A stretch of DNA of 64,000 nt from contig NZ_JAGGKM010000002.1 of NCBI RefSeq assembly GCF_017873715.1, forward strand, positions 496,001 to 560,000. The letters are read 5' to 3'. A program made the position numbers and the translations under genes. The notes under the pieces were generated by a model that did no database searches, was not told where the DNA came from, and worked only from the letters and a program-made list of their open reading frames with translations. Shown here piece after piece: positions 1-10,146 of the stretch (position 1 is the first letter of the stretch; each line of letters begins with the position of its first letter). Source of the DNA: Cytobacillus luteolus (GTDB lineage Bacteria; Bacillota; Bacilli; Bacillales; Bacillaceae_L).

Positions 1-889
1 GCTTATGAATGATTTCATCAGTTGCATCATCAAGAGATGTATTTAGTGCAGGGAATTCTCTCAATGCAGAAGTTAACGCCTTAACAACATATGGTAAATA
101 CGTTAGCTTAATACCTTTTTCTAATGCAGTACCTTTAAATTTCTTACGATGAGCAACTAGTGCTGTCACATCAACTTCATCCATTAGGGTTACATGAGGT
201 GCAGTTTGTTTTGAATTAACCATTGCTTTTGCAATAGCCTTACGAATCCCACTCATTTTCTCACGTGTCTCTGGATATTGACCTGCAGGGATTGGTTGTT
301 TAGCTGATGCAGCTTTTTCTTTTTCCTCTGTTTTAGTTGTAACAGTTTCTTGTGTAATAACTTCTTCTGTAGTTTCTGCTACTGTTGTTGCTGGTGCTCC
401 ACCTTGTAAGAAGGAATCGATATCCGCCATTACGATACGACCATTTTTACCCGAACCCTCAACTGCTTTAATGTCCACACCCTTTTCACGAGCATACTTA
501 CGGACAGAAGGCATTGCAATAACGCGGCGACTTGGGTCAACGTCAACCTCTTTAGTATCCGCTTTCGCCTCTTCTTGGTTTTGAGTAGGCTTAGCCTCTT
601 CATTTTTAGGCTTATCCTCGTCGTCACCTTTAAACTTAAGGTTTTCATAGCCTGGTGCATCAAATTTAATTAATGTGTCACCTACAATTGCAACAGTACC
701 TTCTTCTACTAGCACTTCTAATACCTTACCTTTAACAGGTGAAGGAATCTCAACAACTGCTTTATCATTCTGAACTTCACATAATACATCATCTTCATTT
801 ACTTCATCGCCAGGTTTAACAAACCATTTTACGATTTCACCCTCATGGATACCTTCACCGATATCTGGCAGCTTAAATTCGAATGCCAA
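1..889 (-). CDS. pdhC: Pyruvate dehydrogenase E2, dihydrolipoamide acetyltransferase (3' part outside window)
   Basis: E2 transfers acetyl groups from the E1 thiamine site to CoA and forms the core of the pyruvate dehydrogenase complex in the cytoplasm. The visible 296 residues hold an N-terminal lipoyl domain (about 1-75) with the lipoyl lysine at Lys43 in the motif NDKA, a charged Ala/Glu/Lys-rich linker, a peripheral-subunit-binding domain (about 130-165), a second linker and the start of the catalytic domain; the active-site His/Asp region lies beyond base 1. The start is a TTG: AGGAGG lies 9 bases upstream and no ATG fits the conserved [13 protein letters not shown] beginning. It is the third gene of pdhABC, 53 bases after pdhB. 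Identity is very likely; only the C-terminus is unseen. Confidence 0.95.
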   Translation of the reverse strand, partial: MAFEFKLPDIGEGIHEGEIVKWFVKPGDEVNEDDVLCEVQNDKAVVEIPSPVKGKVLEVLVEEGTVAIVGDTLIKFDAPGYENLKFKGDDEDKPKNEEAKPTQNQEEAKADTKEVDVDPSRRVIAMPSVRKYAREKGVDIKAVEGSGKNGRIVMADIDSFLQGGAPATTVAETTEEVITQETVTTKTEEKEKAASAKQPIPAGQYPETREKMSGIRKAIAKAMVNSKQTAPHVTLMDEVDVTALVAHRKKFKGTALEKGIKLTYLPYVVKALTSALREFPALNTSLDDATDEIIHK

Positions 890-942
890 GGTTATTCGCC
901 TCCTATTATAAATGTTAACTATATTTCAACCGTTTAGATTGT

Positions 943-1920
943 CTAGAAATTAAGGACTTTCTTTGCTGTCTCAAGTACATCTTTATAGTTTGGAAGCCAA
1001 ACAGATTCAGCAGCAGAGAATGAAAACACAGTATCAGGTGCTGCCACACGAAGTACTGGTGCTTCAAGACTTAAGATAGCACGGTCGTTAATTTCAGCAA
1101 CAACGTTAGCAGCAATTCCAGCTTGCTTCTGTGCCTCTTGTACAACAATTGCTCTTCCTGTTTTTTCTACAGAAGCAATAATCGTTGGAATATCTAATGG
1201 GCTAATTGTACGTAGGTCGATAACCTCAGCTGATACCCCTTCTTTTTCAAGTTCTTCAGCTGCCTTTAAGCATTCATGAACCATTGCTCCGTAAGTAACC
1301 ATTGTTATATCTTTACCTTCGCGTTTAACATCAGCCTTACCAATTTCAATTGTATATTCCTCTTCAGGAACCTCTTGACGGAATGAGCGGTATAGCTTCA
1401 TATGTTCTAAGAAGATAACCGGATCATTGTCGCGAATGGCAGAAATTAATAAACCTTTTGCATCGTAAGGAGTTGAAGGAATGATAACTTTTAAACCAGG
1501 TTGTGATGCAACAAGGCCTTCAAGGCTGTCTGCGTGTAGTTCAGGCGTATGTACTCCTCCTCCGAATGGAGAACGAATTGTAACTGGTGATGTATATCTT
1601 CCACCTGAACGATAACGCATACGTGCCATTTGTCCATTTATAGAGTCAATAACCTCGTAAACGAAACCAAAGAATTGGATTTCTGGAACAGGACGGAAAC
1701 CTTGTAAGCCAAGACCAATTGCTAAGCCGCCGATACCTGATTCAGCTAGGGGTGTATCAAATACTCGATCTTCACCGAATTCCGCTTGTAGACCCTCAGT
1801 GGCGCGGAAAACCCCACCATTCACTCCAACATCTTCTCCAAATACTAAGACATTTGGGTCATTTTTTAGTTCTGTGCGTAACGCATCAGTGATTGCTTGA
1901 ATCATTGTCATTTGCGCCAT
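943..1920 (-). CDS. pdhB: Pyruvate dehydrogenase E1 component beta subunit
   Basis: The beta subunit of the heterotetrameric E1 thiamine-diphosphate enzyme that decarboxylates pyruvate and reductively acetylates the E2 lipoyl arm. The 325 residues span the whole family length: an N-terminal transketolase-like pyrimidine-binding domain with the conserved FGEDVG segment (about 27-32) and a C-terminal transketolase domain ending in the usual short tail. It begins three bases after the pdhA stop codon, so translation is probably coupled, and it is followed by pdhC. Nothing is missing. Family assignment follows from near-complete agreement with Bacillus PdhB; alternatives such as the branched-chain 2-oxoacid E1 beta are less likely given the gene order next to defB/ykyA. 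Confidence 0.96.
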   Translation of the reverse strand: MAQMTMIQAITDALRTELKNDPNVLVFGEDVGVNGGVFRATEGLQAEFGEDRVFDTPLAESGIGGLAIGLGLQGFRPVPEIQFFGFVYEVIDSINGQMARMRYRSGGRYTSPVTIRSPFGGGVHTPELHADSLEGLVASQPGLKVIIPSTPYDAKGLLISAIRDNDPVIFLEHMKLYRSFRQEVPEEEYTIEIGKADVKREGKDITMVTYGAMVHECLKAAEELEKEGVSAEVIDLRTISPLDIPTIIASVEKTGRAIVVQEAQKQAGIAANVVAEINDRAILSLEAPVLRVAAPDTVFSFSAAESVWLPNYKDVLETAKKVLNF

Positions 1921-1923
1921 GGC

Positions 1924-3057
<1,134 letters not shown>

Positions 3058-3276
3058 TCATTTTCCTAGTTATTAGTTGATAAAGACTTTACACAAAATG
3101 TTAAAGCAAGGAAATGCCCTAAGTTGCGAGTGGGAGTTATTTATACAGCAATAGGTTACCCAAAAACGATTATTACAAGACATTTTTTGCGTATATGTAC
3201 TACTGCTTATCTATCCATCTATAGTTTGCCCATATTCCACCTGAAACAATTTGTTGAAAAGTTCACTTTGAATAAT

Positions 3277-3464
3277 CTGTATTAATCACTTCTAAAGAAA
3301 TAATAATACAATGTTCATTAACAGTTTTAAGTTTACAATAAGAACTTTTTGATAGTCAATCCTTTTGCCTACATATTTTCTATACAATCATGGCGATGAC
3401 TTTTTTCCTAATTAAATCCAGAACAAACAACCTGTATTAATACAACTTCAAAAACTGTATTAAT
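3277..3464. repeat. Three copies of CTGTATTAAT upstream of pdhA
   Basis: The ten-mer CTGTATTAAT occurs at 3277-3286, 3432-3441 and 3455-3464, all in the pdhA leader region. The middle copy extends to a perfect 12-base palindrome, TGTATTAATACA (3433-3444), and the last two are spaced 23 bases (about two helical turns). This looks like a binding site for a dimeric regulator, but no known consensus is recognised; an AT-rich chance repeat is possible. The rest of the 460-base gap between ykyA and pdhA shows only the promoter candidate and the ykyA terminator. Confidence 0.35.
3330..3359 (-). promoter_or_regulatory. Candidate sigma-A promoter for pdhABC
   Basis: On the minus strand TTGACT (3354-3359) is followed after 18 bases by TAAACT (3330-3335), a reasonable sigma-A pair about 290 bases upstream of the pdhA start. 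The long untranslated leader this implies is unusual; a closer promoter without a clear -35 cannot be excluded. Confidence 0.3.
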
Positions 3465-3474
3465 AAAATAGAGA

Positions 3475-3510
3475 CACTAAAAAAGACTAGAGGGTTATCC
3501 TCTAGTCTTT
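3475..3510 (-). terminator. Rho-independent terminator of ykyA
   Basis: A 12-bp perfect stem (3482-3493 with 3499-3510) with a 5-base loop, followed on the minus strand by a run of T. The TAG stop of the restored ykyA frame (3502-3504) lies inside the stem. Confidence 0.85.
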
Positions 3511-4157
3511 GTATACTACCTCTAATCCAGCATTTTCATAAAAAGCCAATTTAGATTCATTATACTGCTCTGTAAAGTTATTAAATTCTTCATTTGCTGC
3601 AATAACCTTTTCGTAGCTCTCGTTTATATTTTTGATTTGTTCTTCTAATTGCTCGAGAGTCAGGTCTTCACTTTGGAACATCGTATAAAGTTTTTATCGT
3701 GCCCAATAGCTTCTAAGTAATTTGAGTAAAGGGTTGAATAACTGGAATATCTATTTTCCATTAACTCAATAAGTTGATTTGCATCTTCGGAAAGCTTTTC
3801 GTCTTCAAGATTAGCAATATAATCTTTTACTAAGTTAAACTTTTCTTTTGATGCCTCTATACTTGCATTTTCTTCATTTAGCCTTGTTTCACGTTCCTCT
3901 ACAATTGCTAATGCTTCTTCGGAAAGAGCTACAATTTTATCAAATTCCTTCATCCCTAATGAAATGATTTGATCATAAAGTTCCTTTTCCTTTTTTTCAA
4001 GCTCAACTAGAGGATTTTGCTGCTCTTTAAAAGAAGTCTCAAGATTTACTACTTCTTCAAGCGTCTCATAAATTTCTTCTTCTGGAGTTGGTCCTGTATT
4101 ACAACCTGATAAAACAAAGCTAAGAACCATTAATAATATCGTTAATTTAAGTTTCAC
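3502..4157 (-). pseudogene. ykyA: YkyA-family cell-wall-binding lipoprotein, interrupted by a one-base frameshift
   Basis: A Bacillus YkyA-type lipoprotein: signal peptide with lipobox LSGC near residues 16-19, then a long alpha-helical, Glu/Lys-rich coiled-coil region. Start is GTG with AAGGGGGA eight bases upstream. The frame as read stops at 3660 after 165 codons. Immediately downstream another frame continues as a plausible YkyA C-terminus (from LYTMFQSEDL to GLEVVYKD) and ends at a TAG inside the terminator stem. Adding one A to the run AAAAA at about 3686-3690 would join both parts into 218 residues, close to the family's usual length. The gene is therefore either truncated by a homopolymer deletion or carries a sequencing error. 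Its position next to pdhA and def matches B. subtilis. Confidence 0.8.
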
Positions 4158-4502
4158 CTATAAATCCCCCTTACCTATGTACCATATTCTACTATAAAGT
4201 TTTACGCTTTTTTTTACAACCTGTTCATTTCTTTTTTTCATTTTTAGTGACTTATCTATTTTTTATGAAACACCTTGGAAATTATTCTTTAATTAGTGAT
4301 TAATAATATGTATGTGCTTGTCCACTTACTTAGAACTTTTTAATGAGTTTTCTAAACACACAAATTTATTCTTCAAATGTATTAACAGTAATATGACTTA
4401 ACTAATTGCCGCAATAAAAAGTGTTTTTAAAAACAACCTTCCTCTGCTAAACTAAGGGTAAATGTTAATAAGCATCTGGTACATAAGGAGTGAATGTTAA
4501 AA
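4158..4502. other. AT-rich intergenic region between divergent ykyA and def
   Basis: This 345-base stretch separates two divergent genes and must hold both promoters. Only the def ribosome-binding site AAGGAG (4485-4490) is distinct; no clear -35/-10 pair, hairpin or small ORF was recognised. Confidence 0.5.
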
Positions 4503-5057
4503 TTGATTACAATGGAAAATATAATAACCGAAGGCCACCCCTCTTTAAGAGCTAATGCTAAAGAGATAAAATTGCCTGCAACACAAGAGGAAAAGGATAT
4601 ACTGATCAAGATGATGGAATTTGTTAAAAATAGTCAGGATCCTGTAATTGCCGAGAAATATGGTCTCAGACCTGGTATTGGCCTTGCGGCTCCACAAATC
4701 AACGTTTTAAAAAGAATGATTGCAATACACGTAAGAGATGAAAATGATAAACTTATAAGCTTTGCACTTTTTAACCCTAAAATTATAAGTCATTCTATTG
4801 AAAAAAGTTACTTAACTAGTGGAGAAGGCTGCTTATCGGTTAATCGTGAAGTTCCTGGGTATGTCCCTAGGTATGCACGAATAAAAGTAAAGGCTACAAC
4901 GGTTGACGGTGAGGAAGTAAATCTAAGACTTAAAGGTTTGCCAGCAATTGTTTTCCAACATGAAATTGACCATTTAAATGGTGTAATGTTTTATGACCAT
5001 ATTAATAAAGAAGATCCATTTGCTACGCCTGAAAATGCAATTGGAATAGAAAGATAA
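4503..5057 (+). CDS. def: Peptide deformylase
   Basis: A metalloenzyme that removes the N-formyl group from nascent proteins. All three signature motifs are visible: GVGLAAPQ-type (here GIGLAAPQ, about 57-64 of the protein), EGCLS with the metal-binding Cys (about 109-113) and HEIDHLNG with the two metal-binding His and the catalytic Glu (about 152-159). The length of 184 residues fits the type 2 (defB) form of Bacillus and Staphylococcus. The start is uncertain: ATG 4494 is only 3 bases from AAGGAG, whereas TTG 4503 gives the conserved MITMENII beginning with 12-base spacing and is preferred. It is convergent with ykrA, from which it is separated by a hairpin. Confidence 0.92.
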   Translation: MITMENIITEGHPSLRANAKEIKLPATQEEKDILIKMMEFVKNSQDPVIAEKYGLRPGIGLAAPQINVLKRMIAIHVRDENDKLISFALFNPKIISHSIEKSYLTSGEGCLSVNREVPGYVPRYARIKVKATTVDGEEVNLRLKGLPAIVFQHEIDHLNGVMFYDHINKEDPFATPENAIGIER

Positions 5058-5070
5058 CACAAACTTTGTA

Positions 5071-5126
5071 AGGCTGTACTATAAATTAATGTGACAACTC
5101 CACATCAATTTTTAATACAGCCTCTT
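5071..5126. terminator. Long imperfect hairpin between convergent def and ykrA
   Basis: GGCTGTA (5072-5078) pairs with TACAGCC (5116-5122), with further pairing inside (ATGTG with CACAT). It can serve both convergent genes; T-rich tails are modest on each side. Confidence 0.6.
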
Positions 5127-5127
5127 C

Positions 5128-5904
5128 CTATTTAAGCAATCCTATTAATTCTAACCCATGGACAATTCCATCATCATCAACTGACTTAGTTACAATATCA
5201 GCGCGTTGCTTTATAATTTCCTCAGCATTTCCCATTGCGACACCTGTTCCTACAAAATCTAACATCTCTGCGTCGTTTAAACCATCTCCGAACGCATAGA
5301 CATCTTCTCTATTCACTCCTAATGCATCCATAATCTTTTTAATCCCTTCTGCTTTAGAACCACCGTAAGGAATGATATCAGTTGAAAATTCATGCCACCT
5401 GATAAACTGAAAGGATGGAAAAGATTGAATATATTTCTCTTCCTCCTCTCTTATACAAAACAACAGAGTTTGGTAAATATCTCGATTTGCTAGAAAATCG
5501 GGTTCGTAATTTGGATGTTCAAATTTTAAGCTAGAGATGCTTTTATGTATAAACGGGTGATTTTCAACATTCGATCGCATCATTTCTGCATTCATATACA
5601 CTAGGGGATGCTTATACTTTAGTGCAAAGTTCCTTAATTCATCTAATTTTTCTGGATTGAGTGGATTGGTGTATAATACCTCACCCTCAAATACAACATA
5701 TTGACCATTAAAACTAACAAACGTATTAATTTCTAACTCATTTCTAAGATTTTCATACATAAATGGAGCCCTACCAGTTGCGATTGCGACGTTAATTCCT
5801 TTTCTTTTCAGAGAAAAAATAGCTTTCTTTGTACTTTCAGGCAGTTTTTTATCATGGTCTAATAGAGTACCGTCTATATCAAAAAACACTAATTTTTTTG
5901 TCAT
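5128..5904 (-). CDS. ykrA: Cof-type HAD phosphatase (YkrA-like)
   Basis: A cytoplasmic haloacid-dehalogenase phosphatase with a C2B cap, probably acting on sugar phosphates or related small molecules. Motif I FDIDGTLLD lies at about residues 7-15 with the nucleophile Asp and general acid Asp; motif II is ATGR (about 42-45); motif III Lys and motif IV GDGLND (about 205-210) follow the cap. Length 258 fits the Cof family. The start is ATG 5904, with GAGG nine bases upstream; the longer in-frame GTG at 5913 lies within that ribosome-binding site. The true substrate is not deducible. Gene order next to rpoY/rnjA matches YkrA of B. subtilis. Confidence 0.85.
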   Translation of the reverse strand: MTKKLVFFDIDGTLLDHDKKLPESTKKAIFSLKRKGINVAIATGRAPFMYENLRNELEINTFVSFNGQYVVFEGEVLYTNPLNPEKLDELRNFALKYKHPLVYMNAEMMRSNVENHPFIHKSISSLKFEHPNYEPDFLANRDIYQTLLFCIREEEEKYIQSFPSFQFIRWHEFSTDIIPYGGSKAEGIKKIMDALGVNREDVYAFGDGLNDAEMLDFVGTGVAMGNAEEIIKQRADIVTKSVDDDGIVHGLELIGLLK

Positions 5905-6161
5905 TTTTGCCACCTCAATCTTAAGCTTATATTACTTTCATAAAGCTACTTTATCAGTATCATCTTGTCAAATGATTACGTTTACTTTTACCAAATATCC
6001 CCACGATAATCATTCCTAAAAATCCATATACTAATCATGGAATTAAAAAGAAAAAAACATTAAATAAAAAATAAGTAACAAAATTAATTAAATTGACCTA
6101 TGACCTATTTAACAATGGACAAGGAAGGTTTAAAATAGTAAATTAAGGAGATGATGTAATC

Positions 6162-6233
6162 ATGCTCAAAAAGCTTCGGAAAAAGTTACTACAACATTGG
6201 ACAGATATTTTAAAGAAAAAAACAATTGCTTAA
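6162..6233 (+). CDS. Candidate micro-ORF, 23-residue basic amphipathic peptide
   Basis: Not a recognised family. A short reading frame (MLKKLRKKLLQHWTDILKKK then TIA) begins 11 bases after AAGGAG, ends at TAA and is followed 11 bases later by a strong terminator, so it forms a complete transcription unit of its own. Upstream, TTAACA and TAAAAT with 16-base spacing may be a promoter. The peptide is strongly positive (nine Lys/Arg) with Leu/Ile spacing typical of an amphipathic helix. It lies divergent to ykrA and upstream of rpoY. It could be a membrane-active or regulatory peptide, or the region could be a small RNA with an incidental frame. Confidence 0.5.
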   Translation: MLKKLRKKLLQHWTDILKKKTIA

Positions 6234-6244
6234 ACTTTCTTGAT

Positions 6245-6283
6245 AAAAAAAGTGCCCTTCTGGACGTCCGAAGGGCCTCTTTT
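6245..6283 (+). terminator. Terminator after the 23-codon micro-ORF
   Basis: GCCCTTC (6254-6260) pairs with GAAGGGC (6270-6276), extended inward by the self-complementary GGACGTCC and outward by an A-run/T-run pair; ends in CTCTTTT. It isolates the micro-ORF from rpoY. Confidence 0.85.
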
Positions 6284-6344
6284 CTACATATTGAAATGGG
6301 AACAATATGCTAAATTTTTATCAAAAATAGAAAAAACATGAAAA

Positions 6345-6375
6345 ACTTGTTAATTTTTTATATAATAGAACAAGT
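6345..6375 (+). promoter_or_regulatory. rpoY-rnjA promoter -10 inside an inverted repeat
   Basis: A perfect -10 hexamer TATAAT (6361-6366) is flanked by ACTTGTT (6345-6351) and its inverse AACAAGT (6369-6375). No good -35 is seen at the usual distance. The dyad around the -10 resembles a repressor site; no known factor is recognised. Confidence 0.45.
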
Positions 6376-6412
6376 GAATCTTATAAACGGAAATTAAGGA
6401 GAGATTTGGCAA

Positions 6413-6622
6413 ATGATTTTTAAAGTTTACTATCAAGAACAGGCAAATGAAGTTCCTGTGCGCGAAAGAACAAAAACACTTTATGTTAATGCAGATGCAG
6501 AAAGATATGTTCGTGAGAAATTAAAAGATCGTAACTACAACATTGAGTTTGTGCAACGAGTTGAAGGCGCACATCTAGCTTATGAGCAACAAAATGAAGA
6601 CTATAAGGTATTGGAGATCTGA
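6413..6622 (+). CDS. rpoY: RNA polymerase epsilon subunit
   Basis: A 69-residue protein of the YkzG/RpoY family (formerly DUF1447), the small epsilon subunit of Firmicute RNA polymerase; known members have a phage Gp2-like fold and bind the core enzyme. The characteristic start MIFKVYYQE and the pattern of Arg-rich then acidic segments are present along the full length. AAGGAG lies upstream of the ATG. It is followed after two bases by rnjA, as in Bacillus, so the pair is co-transcribed and probably translationally coupled. No anomalies. Confidence 0.93.
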   Translation: MIFKVYYQEQANEVPVRERTKTLYVNADAERYVREKLKDRNYNIEFVQRVEGAHLAYEQQNEDYKVLEI

Positions 6623-6624
6623 TT

Positions 6625-8292
6625 ATGAAATTTGTTAAAAATGACCAAACTGCTGTTTTCGCATTTGGGGGACTAGGCGAAATCGGTAAGAACACATATG
6701 GTGTTCAGTTTCAAGATGAAATTATTTTAATTGATGCAGGAATTAAGTTTCCTGAAGACGAGCTTTTAGGTATTGATTATGTTATTCCTGACTATAGCTA
6801 CATCATTAAGAATGTGGAAAAAATAAAAGGATTATTTATTACACACGGTCACGAAGACCACATTGGAGGCATTCCGTACCTTTTACGCGAGGTAAACATA
6901 CCTATTTACGGAGGTAAATTAGCACTAGGCTTAATCCGTAACAAACTAGAAGAGCATGGTTTACTTCGAACAGCTAAATTAATTGAAATCCAAGAAGACG
7001 ATATTATTAAATTTAGAAAAACGTCTGTTACTTTCTTTAGAACAACACACAGTATACCTGATTCATATGGAATCGTCGTAAAAACACCACCTGGTCAGAT
7101 TGTTCATACTGGGGATTTCAAATTTGATTTCACTCCTGTTGGCGAACCTGCTAACTTAACAAAGATGGCTGAGATTGGGAAAGAAGGCGTTCTTTGTTTA
7201 TTATCTGACAGCACAAACAGTGAGATTCCTAATTTCACAATGTCTGAACGTCGTGTTGGGGAAAGCATTAACGATATTTTCCGTAAGGTAACAGGAAGAA
7301 TTATCTTTGCGACCTTCGCATCTAATATTCACCGTCTTCAGCAGGTTGTTGAGTCTGCTGTTGCTTATGATCGTAAAGTCGCTGTTTTTGGACGCAGTAT
7401 GGAAGCAGCGATAAATATTGGACAAGATTTAGGTTACATTCGATGCCCTAAGGACACATTTATTGAAGCATCACAAATAAATAGACTTCCTGCTGACAAA
7501 GTTGTCATTCTGTGTACAGGAAGCCAAGGTGAGCCAATGGCGGCCCTTTCAAGGATTGCAAATGGAACTCATCGACAAATACAAATTATTCCTGGAGACA
7601 CTGTTGTATTTTCTTCTTCTCCTATTCCAGGTAACACTATAAGTGTTAGCAGAACAATCAACATGCTCTACCGTGCAGGTGCTGAGGTAATTCATGGTGC
7701 TCTAAGTGATATTCATACTTCAGGTCATGGTGGTCAGGAAGAACAAAAGCTTATGCTTCGTTTGATTAAACCTAAATACTTCATGCCTATCCACGGTGAA
7801 TACCGTATGCAAAAGATGCATTCAAAGCTTGCTATCGACTGTGGAGTTTTAGAGGAAAATTGCTTCATTATGGATAATGGTGAAGTATTAGCATTAAGTG
7901 AGAATGAAGCTTCTGTAGCTGGGAAAATTCCTTCTGGGAATGTCTACATCGATGGAAGCGGAATAGGTGATATTGGTAATATCGTTTTACGTGATCGTCG
8001 TATTCTTTCAGAAGAAGGACTTGTCATTGTTGTTGTTAGCATTAACATGAAAGACTTCAAGATAGCAGCTGGACCTGATTTAATATCACGTGGATTTGTG
8101 TATATGAGAGAGTCTGGAGATTTAATCAATGATGCACAAGGCTTAATTTCTAAACACTTGAATAAAGTGATGGAACGTCGCACCACTCAATGGTCCGAAA
8201 TTAAAAACGAAATTACAGATACCTTGGCACCTTTCCTTTACGAGAAAACAAAACGCCGTCCTATGATTTTACCAATCATCATGGAGGTATAA
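6625..8292 (+). CDS. rnjA: Ribonuclease J1
   Basis: A dual 5'-3' exo- and endoribonuclease central to mRNA turnover and 16S rRNA maturation, acting in the RNA degradosome. The 555-residue protein has the beta-lactamase motif HGHEDH with metal ligands His74, His76, Asp78 and His79, a beta-CASP insert, the later HTSGHGG and PIHGEYR motifs, and a complete C-terminal domain ending in PIIMEV. It is longer at motif level than nothing in the family: the length equals B. subtilis RnjA. Co-transcribed with rpoY, ends at a bidirectional terminator facing ktrC. Confidence 0.96.
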   Translation: MKFVKNDQTAVFAFGGLGEIGKNTYGVQFQDEIILIDAGIKFPEDELLGIDYVIPDYSYIIKNVEKIKGLFITHGHEDHIGGIPYLLREVNIPIYGGKLALGLIRNKLEEHGLLRTAKLIEIQEDDIIKFRKTSVTFFRTTHSIPDSYGIVVKTPPGQIVHTGDFKFDFTPVGEPANLTKMAEIGKEGVLCLLSDSTNSEIPNFTMSERRVGESINDIFRKVTGRIIFATFASNIHRLQQVVESAVAYDRKVAVFGRSMEAAINIGQDLGYIRCPKDTFIEASQINRLPADKVVILCTGSQGEPMAALSRIANGTHRQIQIIPGDTVVFSSSPIPGNTISVSRTINMLYRAGAEVIHGALSDIHTSGHGGQEEQKLMLRLIKPKYFMPIHGEYRMQKMHSKLAIDCGVLEENCFIMDNGEVLALSENEASVAGKIPSGNVYIDGSGIGDIGNIVLRDRRILSEEGLVIVVVSINMKDFKIAAGPDLISRGFVYMRESGDLINDAQGLISKHLNKVMERRTTQWSEIKNEITDTLAPFLYEKTKRRPMILPIIMEV

Positions 8293-8295
8293 ATA

Positions 8296-8333
8296 GAAAA
8301 AGAGACAATCTCAAATGAGGTTGTCTCTTTTTT
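8296..8333. terminator. Bidirectional terminator between rnjA and ktrC
   Basis: An A-run, AGAGACAA..CTCA and its inverse TGAG..TTGTCTCT, then a T-run form a stem of about 16 bp with one G-T pair and T-tracts on both strands, serving both convergent genes. Confidence 0.9.
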
Positions 8334-8342
8334 CATCTATTT

Positions 8343-9005
8343 TCACTCACCGATCATTGTTTTTTCGAATCGGTCGATATCTACATCTGCCCCTATTACA
8401 ATGAGGATATCACCTTTTCTAATTACTTCAGTAGCTTGTGGGGAAACAATGATATCCTTACCCCGTTTGAATGCAACAATGTTTATACCAAATTTTGCTC
8501 GAATGTCTAGACTTATTAATGTATGACCATCAAGCCTTTGACTAGCAACAATCTCGACTATACTGTGTTCATCTGATAGCTCCAAGTAGTCCAAGACATT
8601 ATTAGACATGATACTATGAGCAATACGTTTACCCATGTCTCGCTCAGGGTGAACAATCTGATCAGCCCCTATTTTATTTAAGACTTTTTCATGATAATCA
8701 TTTTGAGCTTTAACTGTAATATGTTTTACCCCAAGCTCTTTCAAAATTAAAGTCGTTAGGATACTAGCTTGAATATTGTCTCCAATCGCTACGATGACAT
8801 GGTCAAAGTTACGGATTCCTATACTTTTTAAAACGGATTCATCAGTAGAATCACCAACAACAGCATGCGATGCTATCGAAGAAAATTCATTCACCTTTTC
8901 CTCTATAACATCCATGGCCATAACTTCCATTCCCTCTTCACTAAGGGCTCTACATATACTTCCACCAAAACGGCCTAACCCTATTACTGCAAACTCTTTT
9001 TTCAT
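8343..9005 (-). CDS. ktrC: Potassium channel gating subunit KtrC (TrkA-N/RCK)
   Basis: A cytoplasmic ring-forming RCK protein that gates a KtrD/KtrB-type potassium channel in response to ATP/ADP and, through its C-terminal domain, cyclic di-AMP. The N-terminal Rossmann domain carries GLGRFGGS (about residues 9-16) and an acidic ribose-binding residue after the second strand; the TrkA-C domain occupies about 135-220. Length 220 equals the KtrA/KtrC family. No channel subunit is adjacent, as is usual for ktrC. The call KtrC rather than KtrA rests on synteny with rnjA. A c-di-AMP receptor, DarB, is encoded elsewhere in the window. Confidence 0.88.
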   Translation of the reverse strand: MKKEFAVIGLGRFGGSICRALSEEGMEVMAMDVIEEKVNEFSSIASHAVVGDSTDESVLKSIGIRNFDHVIVAIGDNIQASILTTLILKELGVKHITVKAQNDYHEKVLNKIGADQIVHPERDMGKRIAHSIMSNNVLDYLELSDEHSIVEIVASQRLDGHTLISLDIRAKFGINIVAFKRGKDIIVSPQATEVIRKGDILIVIGADVDIDRFEKTMIGE

Positions 9006-9092
9006 AATTAAAACCCCCGAATTTGTCGCTGACTAGTATAATAAGATGGTACTAATTTTACCACAGAATAGAGGGAAAAGTATGCATTAAAC

Positions 9093-9122
9093 AAAAAAGC
9101 CGAGATTAATCTCCCGACTTTT
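9093..9122 (-). terminator. Terminator of the DUF4349 gene
   Basis: On the minus strand AAAAGTCGGGA pairs with TCTCGGCTTTT (two G-U pairs), followed by further T. The last codons and stop of the gene lie in the ascending arm. Confidence 0.7.
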
Positions 9123-10038
9123 GTTGTTCCTCACGTATCTTTTGTCTAGCCATTTTTCTCATAAAAAGGTAAACGACAAATCCAAGCAATCCTAGTAATA
9201 AAAGGATTGGTGAATTCCCAATTAAGAAAACAAAGAAACCGGAAACAGCACCTAAAATAAAGTTAATGCTGTCCATAAACTGCTTTTTTGTCTTATCCCA
9301 TGTGTTCAGTCCACTACCATCTATTTCTGGTACAATTACCTTGTTTTCATACAATGTCATCGAAACAGTCGATAAGTTCGCCTGGTTCTCAAGGTAGTTC
9401 ATTCTCCCCTTGATTTGTTCAATTTCTTCTTGCACAACAGCTAAATCGGATGATATTTGTAGTAGATCTTTTGTTTCTTTTGCATCTCTCATAAATTGAA
9501 GCAATCTTTCCTCAACAACCTCTTTAGACTTTAATCTTGATCCCAGATCTACATATTCCTCTGTTACATCTTGCCCGGTTATGTTTTGGTGGTTAACTTT
9601 TTCACTCATTTCCCCTACTTGCGAAATAAACGAATTGAAGAGAGATTCTGGAACTCGAACCGTTAGTCTCCCTTCCATTTGGTTTTCACCATGGTTATAC
9701 ACATTAGACTCAACAATGTAGCCATTCATTTCATTTACGAGTAGCTCAATTTTACTGTGAACGGATTTATAATCTTTCACTTCTAATTGAAGATCCGCAT
9801 GATAAATAACCATTCTACTTTGTTGATTACTCTTATTCGAATCAGTGACACCCTTATTTTTTCCATCAGCTAATCTATTTTGCTCCATCTTAGCCTCTGC
9901 TGGAGCTTCCTCTGAAGTTGCCATATCCATCGAAGTTTTACTATTCTCCGTTGATTCTGAAGCACCACCACTACACGCTGCCAGAATTAAGCCAAAAGAA
10001 AGAATAACAAGGGTTATTACTAACTTATATTTGTTCAT
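9106..10038 (-). CDS. DUF4349 domain lipoprotein
   Basis: A membrane protein of unknown function, 310 residues. It starts with a lipoprotein signal whose lipobox is LAAC (Cys22), then a Ser/Glu/Met-rich low-complexity linker (about 25-75), a DUF4349 region (about 80-240) with a central coiled coil, and a C-terminal hydrophobic stretch (about 258-300) followed by a basic tail, so the protein is anchored at both ends with the main domain outside. The ATG at 10038 is chosen because the preceding 14 codons contain no signal and GGGGTG lies five bases upstream. It stands alone with its own terminator. Family function is not established. Confidence 0.8.
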   Translation of the reverse strand: MNKYKLVITLVILSFGLILAACSGGASESTENSKTSMDMATSEEAPAEAKMEQNRLADGKNKGVTDSNKSNQQSRMVIYHADLQLEVKDYKSVHSKIELLVNEMNGYIVESNVYNHGENQMEGRLTVRVPESLFNSFISQVGEMSEKVNHQNITGQDVTEEYVDLGSRLKSKEVVEERLLQFMRDAKETKDLLQISSDLAVVQEEIEQIKGRMNYLENQANLSTVSMTLYENKVIVPEIDGSGLNTWDKTKKQFMDSINFILGAVSGFFVFLIGNSPILLLLGLLGFVVYLFMRKMARQKIREEQQKSGD

Positions 10039-10108
10039 CTCAACACCCCTAGTCCCTTTATGATATAGACGATTGAGCAATAAGAAATGTTACAATCTTC
10101 TTAAATTT

Positions 10109-10137
10109 TAAAAACGGGAGATGTAATATCTCCCGTT
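10109..10137 (-). terminator. Terminator of the ABC exporter operon
   Basis: A 10-bp perfect stem AACGGGAGAT with a 5-base loop, followed on the minus strand by TTTTT. Confidence 0.85.
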
Positions 10138-10146
10138 CAAGTTTTC

